DNA from: Coptodactyla brooksi
Taxonomy: Eukaryota; Arthropoda; Insecta; Coleoptera; Scarabaeidae
Reading direction: 5' to 3'
DNA length: 23,380 nt
Assembly (NCBI GenBank): GCA_033557675.1
Contig: JAWQRM010000384.1
Span: 1 to 23,380, forward strand
The translations under genes were made by a program, and so were the position numbers. Below are positions 1 through 9,604 of the stretch, in pieces (the stretch's first letter is position 1; the number at the start of each line of letters is the position of its first letter). The notes beneath the pieces were generated by a model, which was not told the DNA's origin, did not search any database, and was given only the letters and a program-made list of their open reading frames with translations.

Positions 1-47
1 CAGGACAGTGTTTCCGACTATGCATTGCTCTGTGATCTCCCATCTCC

Positions 48-78
48 CAGGGCAAATAGGTGTACTCTATTTGCCCTG
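48..78. repeat. 12-bp perfect inverted repeat (hairpin)
   Basis: CAGGGCAAATAG at 48-59 is exactly complementary to CTATTTGCCCTG at 67-78, with a 7-nt loop. It lies about 20 bases before a TACACCCTATA motif and the (TA)n tract, so it may be a subterminal hairpin of a small DNA transposon whose other end lies outside the window. That link is inference; the pairing is seen directly. Confidence 0.7.
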
Positions 79-104
79 AAAGTTTGTAACCGCTGTACTG
101 ATAC

Positions 105-108
<4 letters not shown>

Positions 109-148
<40 letters not shown>
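109..148. repeat. (TA)20 microsatellite
   Basis: Forty bases of uninterrupted TA follow directly after GATACACCC. CACCC next to TATA resembles the end of insect DNA transposons with a CACCCTGTATA-like terminus, so the tract may have grown from, or been the target of, an insertion. Translations of this tract (YIYIYI) are not genes. Confidence 0.95.
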
Positions 149-149
<1 letters not shown>

Positions 150-265
150 GTATAAAGGATTTTTCAATTGGGGTGATCGAAATTTTATGGTGCATAGTGG
201 CTATGTTGGTGAATCTACAGCCATCACGGTTGTAGGTTATAGTAGGTAATGTTGGGCAAACCATT

Positions 266-610
266 ATGGAAAGTTACAATGTTGAGCAATGCTTGCAAGT
301 CATTAAACTTTACTATCACAATGAGTGCTCAGTTCAAGCAACGTTTGATTCAGAACACAATCAAATAGCCGTACGTCGTCGAAACGCGGGGTCTGCAGAA
401 AACAATGCTGTAGTGAACGAAAGTGTGCAGAATAACTCGAGGCAGTAAATTCCTCGTGGCACTCAAGAGCTTGGCCTTTTGCAGACATCAGCTTGGCGAA
501 ATTTGCGTCGAGGCTTGGGCCTGCACCCATATAAAATTCTATTGACCCAGAAACTGAAGGTAAACGATTATAGGCAGCACCGAACGTTCGCTGACTGGGA
601 TCTAAAGTAG
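266..610 (+). pseudogene. N-terminal fragment of a DUF4817 / mariner-like transposase
   Basis: The frame opens with ATG at 266 (MESYNVEQCLQVIKLYY...), which matches the helix-turn-helix start of the insect DUF4817-type transposase family that usually carries a downstream DDE domain. After residue about 30 the frame jumps from ATFDSEHNQ to VRRRNAGSAENNAV. In the family a longer stretch lies between these, so an internal deletion is inferred. A TAA at 446-448 interrupts the frame, but the same frame continues with IPRGTQELGLLQTSAWR and then RQHRTFADWDLK before a TAG at 608-610. LGLHPYKI and RTFADW are characteristic of the family's region before the catalytic core. No DDE residues are present, so the copy is dead. 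It was once part of an element of more than 1 kb; its terminal repeats were not found. Confidence 0.8.
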
Positions 611-1375
611 TTATAAGCAGCTCCTTTTGTTAATTTCTTCTTTGCACGTTTTTTTAATAATTGATTGATTAGGAAAACAACAATTACGATATATAAAACT
701 ATGAAAAACTGAACGAAAATAATTACACCGACGATAGGACCAAAAAGATTAGGGGGTAACGCGGTAAGACTGTTAATGAATCATGATATAGAAGAAACGT
801 TAGAAAGCGAAAGCAGAACACATGCCAACAAACCATAGCGAATGAAGTGTACAATCATTTACACCGAAGAGAAAGAACAATCACGTCTAAGTATCATAAC
901 AGTATAGAGACCAATGGAGAGAATACTAAGGAGGCCAGCAAAGTTAAGATAGACACACCCAGTTGCGGATTGTACAAAGATATCGAAAGTGGAAGACTAG
1001 AGAGAATTGGTTATAGATAGAAAAATATGGATAGGAAAACTTCAGAGGGTTTTGAGGAAGAGAATTTAAGGGAAAATATGGATTGCTCACCAAGAAAAAT
1101 GGGCCAAGAGATTTCTAATGAACATCTACAGTATTATAAATAGTTTAATATCTTTAATAACAAATAAATCCTTTGTCTAAACATTCCTATTTTGCATGTC
1201 TAGTTTCATAAAGGTATTTTTGTGGTTATTTTATAACTTTTCCTTTTACACTGTTCGAGTATTCCCTATTTTATCGCATCTGTATATTTGTTTATGTACT
1301 AAAATCTGTCTATGATTATTCAACACTTTATTTATTCAACCTTTGAACAAAAGAGTGTGTGGTGTGTTGCCTACC

Positions 1376-1436
1376 CCACGGTGTCAGGTGCCAACAGGTC
1401 ATAATTTCTCAAACTATGTTCCGCAGAACACCGTGG
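1376..1436. repeat. 9-bp inverted repeat with 43-nt loop
   Basis: CCACGGTGT at 1376-1384 pairs with ACACCGTGG at 1428-1436. The patch around it (TATGTTCCGCAGAACACCGTGG) is more GC-rich than its flanks and may be a decayed hAT-type terminus, but no target-site duplication was seen. Confidence 0.4.
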
Positions 1437-1787
1437 AAGCTTAGTCGACGTCCGCGAAAATTTGGAATTGTTTTACATCCTATAATTTTATATTACAAAT
1501 TTATACCTTATTAAATGCATACTCACGACACCGACAATAATCCAACCCAAATGAAACAGAAAAAATAATAATGGTATAGTTGATAGTAGAACCTCGCTAA
1601 TCCGAAGCAAACAAATATGTAATGCTTATTCTATTCTGCGTTTTACTTATTTACAGGAACCTAAGTGTGTTTCGATGTTCAAGGGAATTATTCCTTCGAT
1701 CACTTTAATGAAGAAGAGGTGTTAAAAATAAACTAGCAGATGTGACATTGCACATGACTTTCTCTTACGCAGACCCTGGTTTAATTA

Positions 1788-1822
1788 TAACCAGAGAATA
1801 TAACCAGAGCTTGTAACCAGAG
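1788..1822. repeat. Three tandem TAACCAGAG units, period 13
   Basis: TAACCAGAG occurs at 1788, 1801 and 1814. CTGGTT at 1776 just upstream is complementary to the unit core AACCAG, so a small hairpin is possible. No function is implied. Confidence 0.6.
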
Positions 1823-2487
1823 AACTGCTGACTTTAAGCATATACTATCCTTATAGTTTTTTACTCGGCATTTTATGTAGATTATAAAAATATATTTTAT
1901 TACAAAAAGTTGTAAAAAAGATAACCTAATTCGTCAAGATCCATCGAATTCTCGACAGCAATTTTTCTGTGAATGCAATATTTTCTCTTGAGAGAAACTG
2001 ATAAAAAAGAATAACGATGTTTCTTCATACTTGGAAAACGCCACGAAATATTTTATGGAAGTTTAGCACAACCTAATAGTTTTCAAAGAGCTATAAGTGT
2101 AGCGATGTCGTTTTTTTAGCAAATCCATTTCTGATCATTATCACTAAAAATATGTGGTGACTTTTCTTGCTTTGTCCTTTTTTTTGTTAGTGTTTGCTTT
2201 ATAAGGGGACACCGGGGTATGCCCGTTGCCGAATTTAACAAAATTTTGTGGAGTTGTAGATACTTATAAGACAAGCTCTTTTGTTTTTGAGAAAATAGCG
2301 TTTAAAATTTCATGAGTGCAAGATTGCTGGGTCGATTCTTCGTGCTAGCAACTTCTTTTTATTTTTATCTTTATCCTTTACCTACCTTAATAATAACATT
2401 CAATCAATAATTTATAATTTATTTCATTCTTTAATTAAGAATATATTTTATAATATTGAAATAAAATAAATAGGGATTTAAGACAGG

Positions 2488-2495
2488 TATAAAAC
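2488..2495 (+). promoter_or_regulatory. Possible TATA box of the downstream transposase
   Basis: TATAAAAC at 2488-2495 lies 95 bases before the transposase ATG at 2583. In DNA this AT-rich the match could be chance. It is listed only because of its position. Confidence 0.2.
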
Positions 2496-2582
2496 GTCGA
2501 AACATCTATTTCAATTCACCAATCAAACAATATGCGCATTGTTAAACAAGTCACTTCGTACAACATTTTGTAAGTCAAAAAG

Positions 2583-3754
2583 ATGCCAAAGTATGGCAAC
2601 AAGGAGGTGAAACAAGCAATCATAAACGTCAGAAATTTTTTTGTTTGAAGAAAAAGTAATGGTGGTCCTACAATTGCGATGAACAAGGTGCTGGAAAGAA
2701 CTGCGAAAGCTATAGGAGTAAGCAAATCAACGGTTAAAAGGATGTCTGCACAAAAACGAAGTAAAGGACATGTGGGGCCATCTAAATCAAAAACGGGCAG
2801 AAAAAAGAAATGTAATGTGATAAATTTTTGCGGGGAGTTATAAGAAGAATGATTATTAACTTTTGCTTACAAAAGAAGTTTCCAACAGTAAAAGAATTGT
2901 GCGTGCAAATTATGAACGAAGTACCTGATTTGCCACGATTTTCAGAAAGTACATTGCTTCGATGGCTAAAAAAATAAATTTTTCATTTAAAAAATTGAAC
3001 ATCAAGCCTATATTGTTGAAACATTCGACAACGACTGCCCAAGCAGGAGATTTCTTAATGGCTCTTCAAAAAGGTAGAAACCAGGGATGGCATATTTCTT
3101 ACATGGACGAAACTTTTCAACAGTTTGGTTGAGTAAAAAAGGTAACACCAGAAAATAAAGATAGTTTCGACCACTAACATGGAAGCGTGCAACTGGTTAT
3201 AGAGGTGGTATAAGGCGTCCATTTGGTGTAGGCCAAAGAGTTATAATTTCACATATTGGAAGTGAAAACGACTTTTAGAAGAATGTCTCAAATGCTTTGT
3301 TGGCGACAAAAAGAAAGCAAGAGTTGTTGCAATTATCCACACCGTACCATTATCACAAAATATTATTGTTAGGTTATTATCGATTACAAAGCAACTCAGA
3401 CAAGGTGACATCATATATTACTGCTGTTATCTGTAGTCCACTGCGAGTTTAATCCAGTCGAATTTATTTGGACTTGCGTGAAGAATAAAGTTGCAAAAAA
3501 ACAGTAGAACTTTTAAAATTAACGATGTACTACGATTATGTCAAGAGACGATGTCTTCCCCTCCGCCAGAAATATGGCGAAATTGTGTTGAACATGGTAA
3601 CAAAATTGAAAGAACTTATAAAGTTATAAACTTAAATGAAGATGATGACGACGACGAGGAATTTTTAAATGAATCCAGTGAAGAAATTTCTGATGAACTA
3701 TGTGAAATGAATATTATATTGAAGATGAAACAGTTAGCTGCGCGGAAACAATAG
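2583..3754 (+). pseudogene. Decayed Tc1/mariner-superfamily DDE transposase (DDE superfamily endonuclease)
   Basis: The reading starts at ATG 2583. An N-terminal helix-turn-helix region is visible: NGGPTIAMNKVLERTAKAIG followed by VSKSTVKRM. A TGA at 2646-2648 breaks it after FFV. Downstream, in shifted frames, come GWHISYMDETF (around 3086-3120, the first catalytic Asp in a DET motif), GIRRPFGVGQRVIISHIGSE (around 3210-3270), and EFNPVEFIWTCVKNKVAK (around 3445-3500, the third-acid region, NPVEFIW). The C-terminus is TFKINDVLRLCQETMSSPPP, then EIWRNCVEHGNKIERTYK and an acidic DDDDDEE tail to the TAA at 3752-3754. The middle, with the second catalytic Asp, is too decayed to place. There are several stops and at least three frame changes, one explained by a single extra A in the poly-A run at 3494-3500. 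The family mobilises DNA by cut and paste at TA sites. This copy cannot make a working enzyme. Confidence 0.85.
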
Positions 3755-3770
3755 AGACCCCCGGGCCTTC

Positions 3771-4424
3771 CAATACTTTTGAATCCGATAACAGGAAATT
3801 GTTTTATTTTCGCTGGCAGTGGGAAAGTTACTTTCTGGATGTCTCTTCTACGATCCAGTCGGAGCACGATGCCGCCGCTATCGCTATCTTTCCCAGCCTA
3901 GATAGCGGGCTCTTTTTATTTATTCGACCGAGAGAAACAGAAAACGTAATTCTTTAATTAGTTCTAAAAAATTATAGGGCATATGTTATTATTTTAAAAT
4001 AGTAATGACGCATAAAAATGTATTAGCATTCGTTGGAACTTTATTGCGTTCATCTTCGGTAAAGCGGTTTAAAAGATAACGACTCAATATTGCTAAAAAC
4101 GGTAAATATAAAATTACCAGTACGTCCTAGGTAGAACAATCTAAGTTCAGTGCAAATTTCATAATTTTTCACCGGCTACTTTAGAAGAAAAAAAATTGTA
4201 AACATGAGTGGTCGGTCGGAACCCATAAAAAGGAGCACTTTTCTGCTTTCAACGCTAGCTGCAGGTAAACACCTCGTTTTAATGAGCCATTTACATGCGC
4301 TTTTCGTGTGACATCGAGAAATGAATGCCGATTGTAACCAGGCCTTTTTCAATTTTCTCCGTGGGGTACTTTCAGAAAAACAAGCTTTCAAACATAGGGC
4401 TCAATACTTTTGAATCCGATAATA
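3771..4424. repeat. Pair of direct repeats CAATACTTTTGAATCCGATAA
   Basis: A 21-base sequence beginning CAATACTTTT and ending GAATCCGATAA is identical at 3771-3791 and 4402-4422, and the similarity runs two bases further with one mismatch. The left copy starts 17 bases after the transposase stop, where a Tc1-type terminal repeat would be expected. The 610 bases between hold no recognised gene. They may be 3' element sequence with a repeated subterminal motif, or two element ends in tandem. No inverted partner was found upstream of 2583. Confidence 0.7.
3882..3907. repeat. 8-bp hairpin followed by a T-rich run
   Basis: CGCTATCT at 3882-3889 pairs with AGATAGCG at 3900-3907, loop 10 nt, then GGCTCTTTTT. 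It resembles a bacterial terminator in shape, but in this eukaryotic setting it is more likely transposon-internal sequence. Confidence 0.4.
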
Positions 4425-5340
4425 GTAGTGCTCTTACAGCGAATTCAGTTTGCGTAAGACGATGTCGAACAGACTTACGAAAATTAACACAATAAAACGG
4501 CGGAACAACAATGCAGACCTAACTTTAAGATGTATTAGTAGTAGGAACCATGGTGGTATACTTATAAGAAACGAACACATATTGCGTAGGTCTTGAAAGA
4601 AATCTGAACGAGATGCAGTCAGCGCTTTAAATGTTAGTCTATGGTTAGATTCTGATCCTTATAACGCATGCAATCTGTAAGAAAGTATCTGGATATTGAA
4701 CTGAATGTTGCAGTAGTTCCTAAACTACTATTATATAGCAGCAAATTTGAGATGCAATGAGTTTTATGGTAAATATTTCCCAACTATTTCAAGTTTTAAA
4801 ATAGTATTACCATCACGTGTTGTATATTCAATAAGGACAAGATTAAAATATCAACGTAGGGAACAATTCATGTAGTTAAATTTCCTGGGCTTCATCATCA
4901 TCTGCGCTTGAAAATATTCACAAGCCTTTATGAGTCAACTAATACTAATCTAAGGTTATCGATACGGATAGGTGTGGTACAGTAGACAAGCTGGATAATA
5001 GATATTGATAACTGATCACCAATTGCAGTATGAACATGGATTGTGTATATTGAGTTTGAGGCAAGATTGTACTGCAGATAATCCTTAAGAAAATACCAAA
5101 ATTAAAACTACCAAATTCCGAAACAACACTCTTGAGCATTGCTTTCTCTTACTCCTAGTATTGTGAAATTATTAGATGTAATGATCAACATACACCGTTT
5201 GACTTATAATTATTCGATTTGTATGTTTTGCAATTGACTTCCTTTCTTTTAATGAACAAATAGTGTATATCGAATCATAAATTGTGCTATATCAACGCTT
5301 AAGAGTAGTTATAGTCTACTTGCTACCTTGTCGTTCGTGT
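4425..5340. other. No gene recognised
   Basis: AT-rich sequence with only short frames that have no recognisable domain. I see no repeat above background. Confidence 0.5.
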
Positions 5341-5560
5341 AGTGATATAGGGTAGAGTAGCAATAGTCAATAAGTCATACCTGCCTGAGTTCCGTTCGGT
5401 TAGAGAGGACATTACGGGCCTGTCCTGTGAATTACATCATGAACTGTGTGCTGTCTAGATTTCTACCTACGAATTATTAATCTGCGACGTATAGGTCAAC
5501 AGGCAGGAGCCTCCGCCCAACTTCCTCTTCGACATAATGCATGAACTAAATCATAGGAAA
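5341..5560. other. GC-richer patch of unknown nature
   Basis: This patch is visibly more GC-rich than both flanks. On the minus strand it ends in CAGGCAG followed by GTATGA (plus 5382-5394), a plausible 5' splice site, but no confident open exon leads into it. The related octamer CCTGCCTG / CAGGCAGG occurs in opposite orientation near both ends (5390s and 5500s), so an unknown small repeat element is as likely as an exon. Confidence 0.25.
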
Positions 5561-7237
5561 GACAACACATAAACCTGCAGATTACTTATATTGGGCATAT
5601 TTATAAAATATTTGGATTAAAGATTCCATACTGAATATCATGTTTGACAATAAGTCAATCATGATATTCATCTCTGTTGTTTATTCATAATATCGAAAAA
5701 AGTAAAATAGCATAAACGGGGAAAAAGTAAATTTTGCTTCACAATAAATGAATAAATACTTTTAATATTGGTAATATCCTCGACAAAATCATATACTATC
5801 ATCAATTATTGTACCGTGGCACGAGTGCCTCCTCTGGCACGCAGATATTTGACCAGTACGTGAAACATTTTACAAAAACTGTATTGTATGTATAATCATA
5901 TCGCAAAAATAATAGAAATTACACATTCTTTTATTATGCAATATTTTGTGAGGTAACAGACATAATGTCGTGAATAAATAATTTTTTACAGAAATGGTAA
6001 CGTAAGTCGCAAAAATAGTTTATGAAAACAGAAAACAGTTTCAAAGTCCTTGGATAGAAATGTACGTCATGAATAAGTGAGTCATAAATAAGTCAATAAT
6101 GCCTAGTGTGTTTTATGCTCTCGAAGTATAGTTTGTAGCACGTCATAAGTAAAACGAGATTTGGGAACAAATTACAAATTATTGTCTCAAAAAAGTAAGG
6201 ACAAGCGAAGAGAATTATTTCAAAAGCATCTAAATGTAAAAATATGCCCTTAGATAGTGTTGAAATAGTGTTCCTGTAAGTTTTGCTATCGTCAATGTAA
6301 TAGTAAAATAAGAAAAGCCATTTGGTAGTCGCCAATGATCGTGACTACATAAAAGAATTTATTACGAAGCCACTTTAGGATGAATTCCCGTCATTGTTGT
6401 TTCAAAATTTTGGAAATAAGGAAAAGTTCAAAGCGTAAAGGATTTTCCTTCCACATTGATCATCCTAATCTGTCCATTACGAGAAGTTGATCTCAGGAAA
6501 ATAAGCATCTAACTGTTACTACTCGAGCGCAGTAACCACAAAAACTTGATGCTTCTGGCATCAAGCTAGTTAATTATTGGAGGACCAAATGATTAATGCT
6601 ATCCGAAATATTCCATTTTGGCGAGGTTCGGGTTCAGCATCAAAGTTGTCCCGCTCGTAATGTAATCAAGATATAATAATTTCTTAACAACACTTCCCTT
6701 GATTTCTTTCTGTGATGTGCATTAAAGGAATTATTTACCAACGTCGTAAACGAATGAGATCAGATTATATTATTCAATCTAATCAAACAAAACTGTTACT
6801 TCCGAAATGTTCTTCCGAATGAGTAGAAATTTAATCCGTCGGGATATCGTAAGCAAGCGATATCTTTATCGTAAGCAAGCGATAATTTTATTTTTTAATC
6901 TGCTATTGCTGGACTAACTTTATTGTAGAATTGTCTTTCATTTTGGAAAGAATGGGATTTCTGTAGATCTATCGAATGTGCATGTTTGAAAGACAAGATA
7001 TCAACAAAACATATCGATAATACGATTTGTAAATGCATTAAGCTGACGTGAATTAGATGACTGTGACACTCAACGTACATAATGTTACCATACAAGTTGA
7101 ACATACTGCGTCCTTTTAAGTTTATTCATTGCCTAATATCATGCACATAAAGTACCTGCATTACTATGATTCTTCCTTACCCAGTTGAAATTTTATCAAG
7201 TTTATGTATTACTAACAGTTATGTTAATAATAACTCT
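5561..7237. other. No gene recognised; AT-rich
   Basis: Short frames here have no familiar domain. The one structure I can support is the twin hairpin at 6843-6885, listed separately. Confidence 0.5.
6843..6885. repeat. Two tandem hairpins with identical 8-nt loops
   Basis: GATATCG (6843-6849) pairs with CGATATC (6858-6864), and TTATCG (6866-6871) with CGATAA (6880-6885). Both loops read TAAGCAAG. The core TATCGTAAGCAAGCGATA is thus present twice in a row, one base apart from being back to back. Confidence 0.75.
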
Positions 7238-7950
7238 GTCGATGAAGTTTTCGTCAACATTAAATGGAAAGCGATTCTGAATTACATGATAGATGAGTTG
7301 TGGACTAACCTACTTATTAAACGCTGTCATTCACCAATAACTTAAGTTTAAGTTTGCAAGGTAAAGCAACAAATATTCAATAGAGGATAGAATAAAGGCA
7401 TTTATCAAAAGGTCAGATACTATAATAAATACTGTTTCGAATGAAAACCTGCTGGCTTTTCCCTGTCGGAGCACAAAATTCAATTCAAGTTATGGATTTA
7501 GAACCTTTGGCTTAGAAACGTTACATTAGTCTTTCATCCAACACGGGAGTCGTCTTTCACAAGGACAACGCTAGATCCCAAAAGGTGTTAATCACACGAC
7601 AACACTTTTGCTATTTTTGTTTGGCCTGTCCTCCTTATTCACCGGACATAGTGCCCTCTAATTATCACTTATTCCATTGATAAGACATTTTTTTTAAAGG
7701 GAAATATTCGCTGATAAGAGAACTGTAAGACTACAAATATCTTTTGAAAAATCTGATGTTTTCCTGCATTTATGCCGACAAATATCAGACGTTTTACAAA
7801 CACAGCATAATGGACTTGGTGAAAAGATAGCAAGAGAGCGTAGAGGGCAAAACGATATCAATACGTTTTTGATTGAAGTTATTCATTTGTATTAAATAAG
7901 TTGTGTTTTGTTCCACTGTTTAATGTCGGACGAACTTATTTATCAACCCA
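7238..7950 (+). mobile_element. Mariner-family remnant, internally deleted
   Basis: The right end, ATGTCGGACGAACTTATT... through TTATCAACCCA (7923-7950), looks like a mariner terminal inverted repeat. Sequence at about 7238-7265 (TCGATGAAGTTTTCGTCAAC then ATTAAA) is an imperfect inverted match to it. Full mariners are about 1.3 kb, so a span near 0.7 kb holding only the C-terminal half of the transposase implies a large internal deletion. The right end is fairly secure; the left end is tentative. Confidence 0.5.
7540..7855 (+). pseudogene. Mariner transposase, C-terminal fragment with lost catalytic Asp
   Basis: From 7540 the frame reads NTGVVFHKDNARSQKVLITR then QHFCYFCLACPPYSPD and IVPSNYHLFH before TGA at 7678. 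FHKDNAR contains the second catalytic Asp (codon 7564-7566) of the mariner DDD triad. PPYSPDIVPSNYHLF is the third-acid motif, normally PSDYHLF. The Asp is replaced by Asn (AAT, 7660-7662), which should abolish catalysis. Only 31 residues separate the two positions instead of the family's 34, so three residues are also missing. After the stop, FFLKGKYSLIREL and FYKHSIMDLVKR continue the C-terminal region in shifted frames. The N-terminal DNA-binding half and the first catalytic Asp are absent. Confidence 0.85.
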
Positions 7951-7998
7951 GGAATAACATTGGAACACTTTGTGTGTCTAGACAGGAGATAAAGGTAA

Positions 7999-8048
7999 AT
8001 CCTATCCATTCCACCAGTCTGCCAGGTGACTGATAGAATGGATAGGAT
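7999..8048. repeat. 13-bp perfect inverted repeat, 24-nt loop
   Basis: ATCCTATCCATTC at 7999-8011 is exactly complementary to GAATGGATAGGAT at 8036-8048. Inside the loop CACC (8012-8015) can pair with GGTG (8025-8028). It sits about 50 bases after the mariner right end and is not part of that element's terminal repeat. Confidence 0.8.
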
Positions 8049-8631
8049 CATATCCTTCACTACTTTCGGTTGACCGTGGAATAAATCTTCAGTTGTTTCA
8101 GTTATGGGTATTGGACGGTACTTTTTCTCGAATAAGACTAGTTGATACTAACGCAGGATGATTAATACATTATGTTGTATATTGTTGGCATTAACATAGT
8201 GTTCTATCAGGTAAAGACTAATTAATATTAAGTAATTTAAAACGGAAATTGCTTGACCGGCAATTAGCGTTACTACTATGTAGCAGAAAATGCGCAGGAA
8301 ATGCAGAAAAATTCATTAAATAAGTGCGGTAGGTTTGCAAATATACAGACCGCCCATGTACAAATTAAATCTGTTCAGTAAGCGTATACATATTACATCG
8401 ATCAAGGGAACAGTCTCGGTAATTCTTGACGTATCAATGCTCACACAAGCATAGTTATTACAAGCAGGTGAACGAGCTCGTCATCCGGTTGAAAACGATC
8501 TTCCATTCCACGTATTTGGAAATGTTTGATGTACGTATGACATTTTTCGTAGGTCTAAAGATACGTGGGGAGTATTTCTATACTGCCGATAAATAATCTT
8601 CGGTTGTTCAATCGTTTTTTTTTTCCTTGTA
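8049..8631. other. No gene recognised
   Basis: I see nothing here that I can support; the reading frames are short and lack domains. Confidence 0.5.
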
Positions 8632-9169
8632 TCGTCTTAATCGTAGTAGGTTCGATGTATTTTGCCTGCTTCACAAGCACTTGGTTTCTATCCTTAGTCG
8701 CCATATTTCAGCGTTTGCGCTGTTACCAAGACTGCTGTCATTTACGTTGTTGTATTATATATGGCGGGTTGTTATTTTATTGCAGGAGTTTTATGGGTTG
8801 GAATATATCGCTCCAATTACGCAGACAATCTAATAAAAAATTCCCACCTAGTTAGAAGTATAGAGCAGAATTTCCAGGTCATAAAAGTCCCAAGTAAACG
8901 CAATAAAATGAATATTTTCAAGAACTAAGTATTCAAGGAAATCTTAAAAACCCAGCAATTAACATCCAGGTCCACAATAACTCCCTTCCTATATTTCAAC
9001 CCATAAAACTCTTGCAATAATTTAATAACCCACCATATATAAGACACAACAACCTAAATGACACCAGTCTTTAAAATAGTACAATCGCTGAAGCATGTCG
9101 ACTAAGAATAGAAACCAAGTGCTCGGCAATCAGCCAAAATACATCGAACCCACTATAAATAACCTTCGT
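8632..9169. repeat. Large inverted repeat, arms of about 175 bp
   Basis: The left arm (about 8632-8807) and the reverse complement of the right arm (about 8991-9169) align along their length. Shared blocks include TTCGATGTATTTTG, GCACTTGGTTTCTAT, CTTAGTCG, TGTCATTTA, TTATATATGG and GTTTTATGGGTTG. By eye roughly four positions in five agree. The spacer is about 180 bp. Each arm carries, pointing outward, a motif of the form GCTGAA(A/G)(C/T)ATG(T/G)CGACTAAG. Related single copies occur at about 15151-15240 and 17569-17665. The 96-codon frame at 8565-8855 lies in the left arm and is not a gene. The structure may be a foldback element or two copies of one repeat inserted head to head. Confidence 0.85.
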
Positions 9170-9510
9170 CTATAGTTTTTCCAATGAGAGGTCAATGCTA
9201 AAATATATCGCGATAAATGGTCCCTGTTAGAATTTACCATAGAAATTCACAATGTAGCTGTCTAGTTTTCATGCCCAAGTATCCAGCAAAATGCTTTGCA
9301 TAAAGATATTTTTGTGAAATGTGCGAATACGTACGCTTGCCTAATGAATCAACATTTATTCGCTGCAGTAGCACAACGCCTGTCGTGCATAGGCTACATG
9401 ATGTAGTGTACGTGTTACCTTATCTTCAGAATATAATTAATTATATCCAGAATATAATCAAAGCTTAGTCGAGTGAAATTTCTAAAAACCAATCATTAAT
9501 TCTTTTTTAT
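9170..9510. other. No gene recognised
   Basis: AT-rich spacer. The only local pattern is a near-duplication of AGAATATAAT(T/C) around 9428 and 9448. Confidence 0.5.
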
Positions 9511-9561
9511 TTCGCAATTCATAAAGTTGAGAGTGTGGAACCTTTGGCTTTGTAACAAAGT

Positions 9562-9604
9562 ATCATCAGGAGCGATGGCAAAGTCTTTCATCGCCTCTGA
9601 TGAT
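9562..9604. repeat. 16-bp inverted repeat at the centre of a head-to-head pair
   Basis: ATCATCAGGAGCGATG (9562-9577) and CATCGCCTCTGATGAT (9589-9604) are complementary at 14 of 16 positions, with an 11-nt loop. The similarity continues more weakly outward: minus-strand CTGATGATACTTTG...CACACTCTC resembles plus-strand CTGATGATGCTATC...CATCCTCTC. Two diverged copies of one unit therefore face away from each other. Confidence 0.7.

Larger units (their letters stand above)
611..2480. other. No gene recognised; AT-rich intergenic DNA
   Basis: I see no supported coding region here. Around 900-1020 a short open stretch (NGENTKEASKVKIDTPSCGLYKDIESGRLERIGYR, given in two parts: residues to KIDTPSCG, then LYKDIESGRLER) is less random-looking than its surroundings but matches nothing I know. 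The stretch contains two small repeats listed separately (1376-1436 and 1788-1822). Confidence 0.5.

Noticed and set aside
25..264. Overlapping frames with YIYIYIYI on both strands
   Set aside because: They are translations of the (TA)n microsatellite.
2310..2350. GGGTCGATTCTT as a possible tRNA T-arm
   Set aside because: There is no acceptor stem, D-arm or anticodon arm at the right spacing.
3700..3715. CTGATGA...GAAAT near 3690-3705 as a second hammerhead
   Set aside because: It is part of the transposase C-terminal coding region and has no stem II or GUC triplet.
3616..3867. 83-codon minus-strand frame with a serine run
   Set aside because: It is the antisense of the acidic Asp/Glu tail of the plus-strand transposase.
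8565..8855. 96-codon frame with hydrophobic segments, membrane-protein-like
   Set aside because: It lies in the left arm of the large inverted repeat, and the matching right arm does not keep it open.
9088..9170. Intact hammerhead in the GCTGAAGCATGTCGAC copy
   Set aside because: CTGATGA is absent and GAAAC is GAAGC, so the core is not complete.
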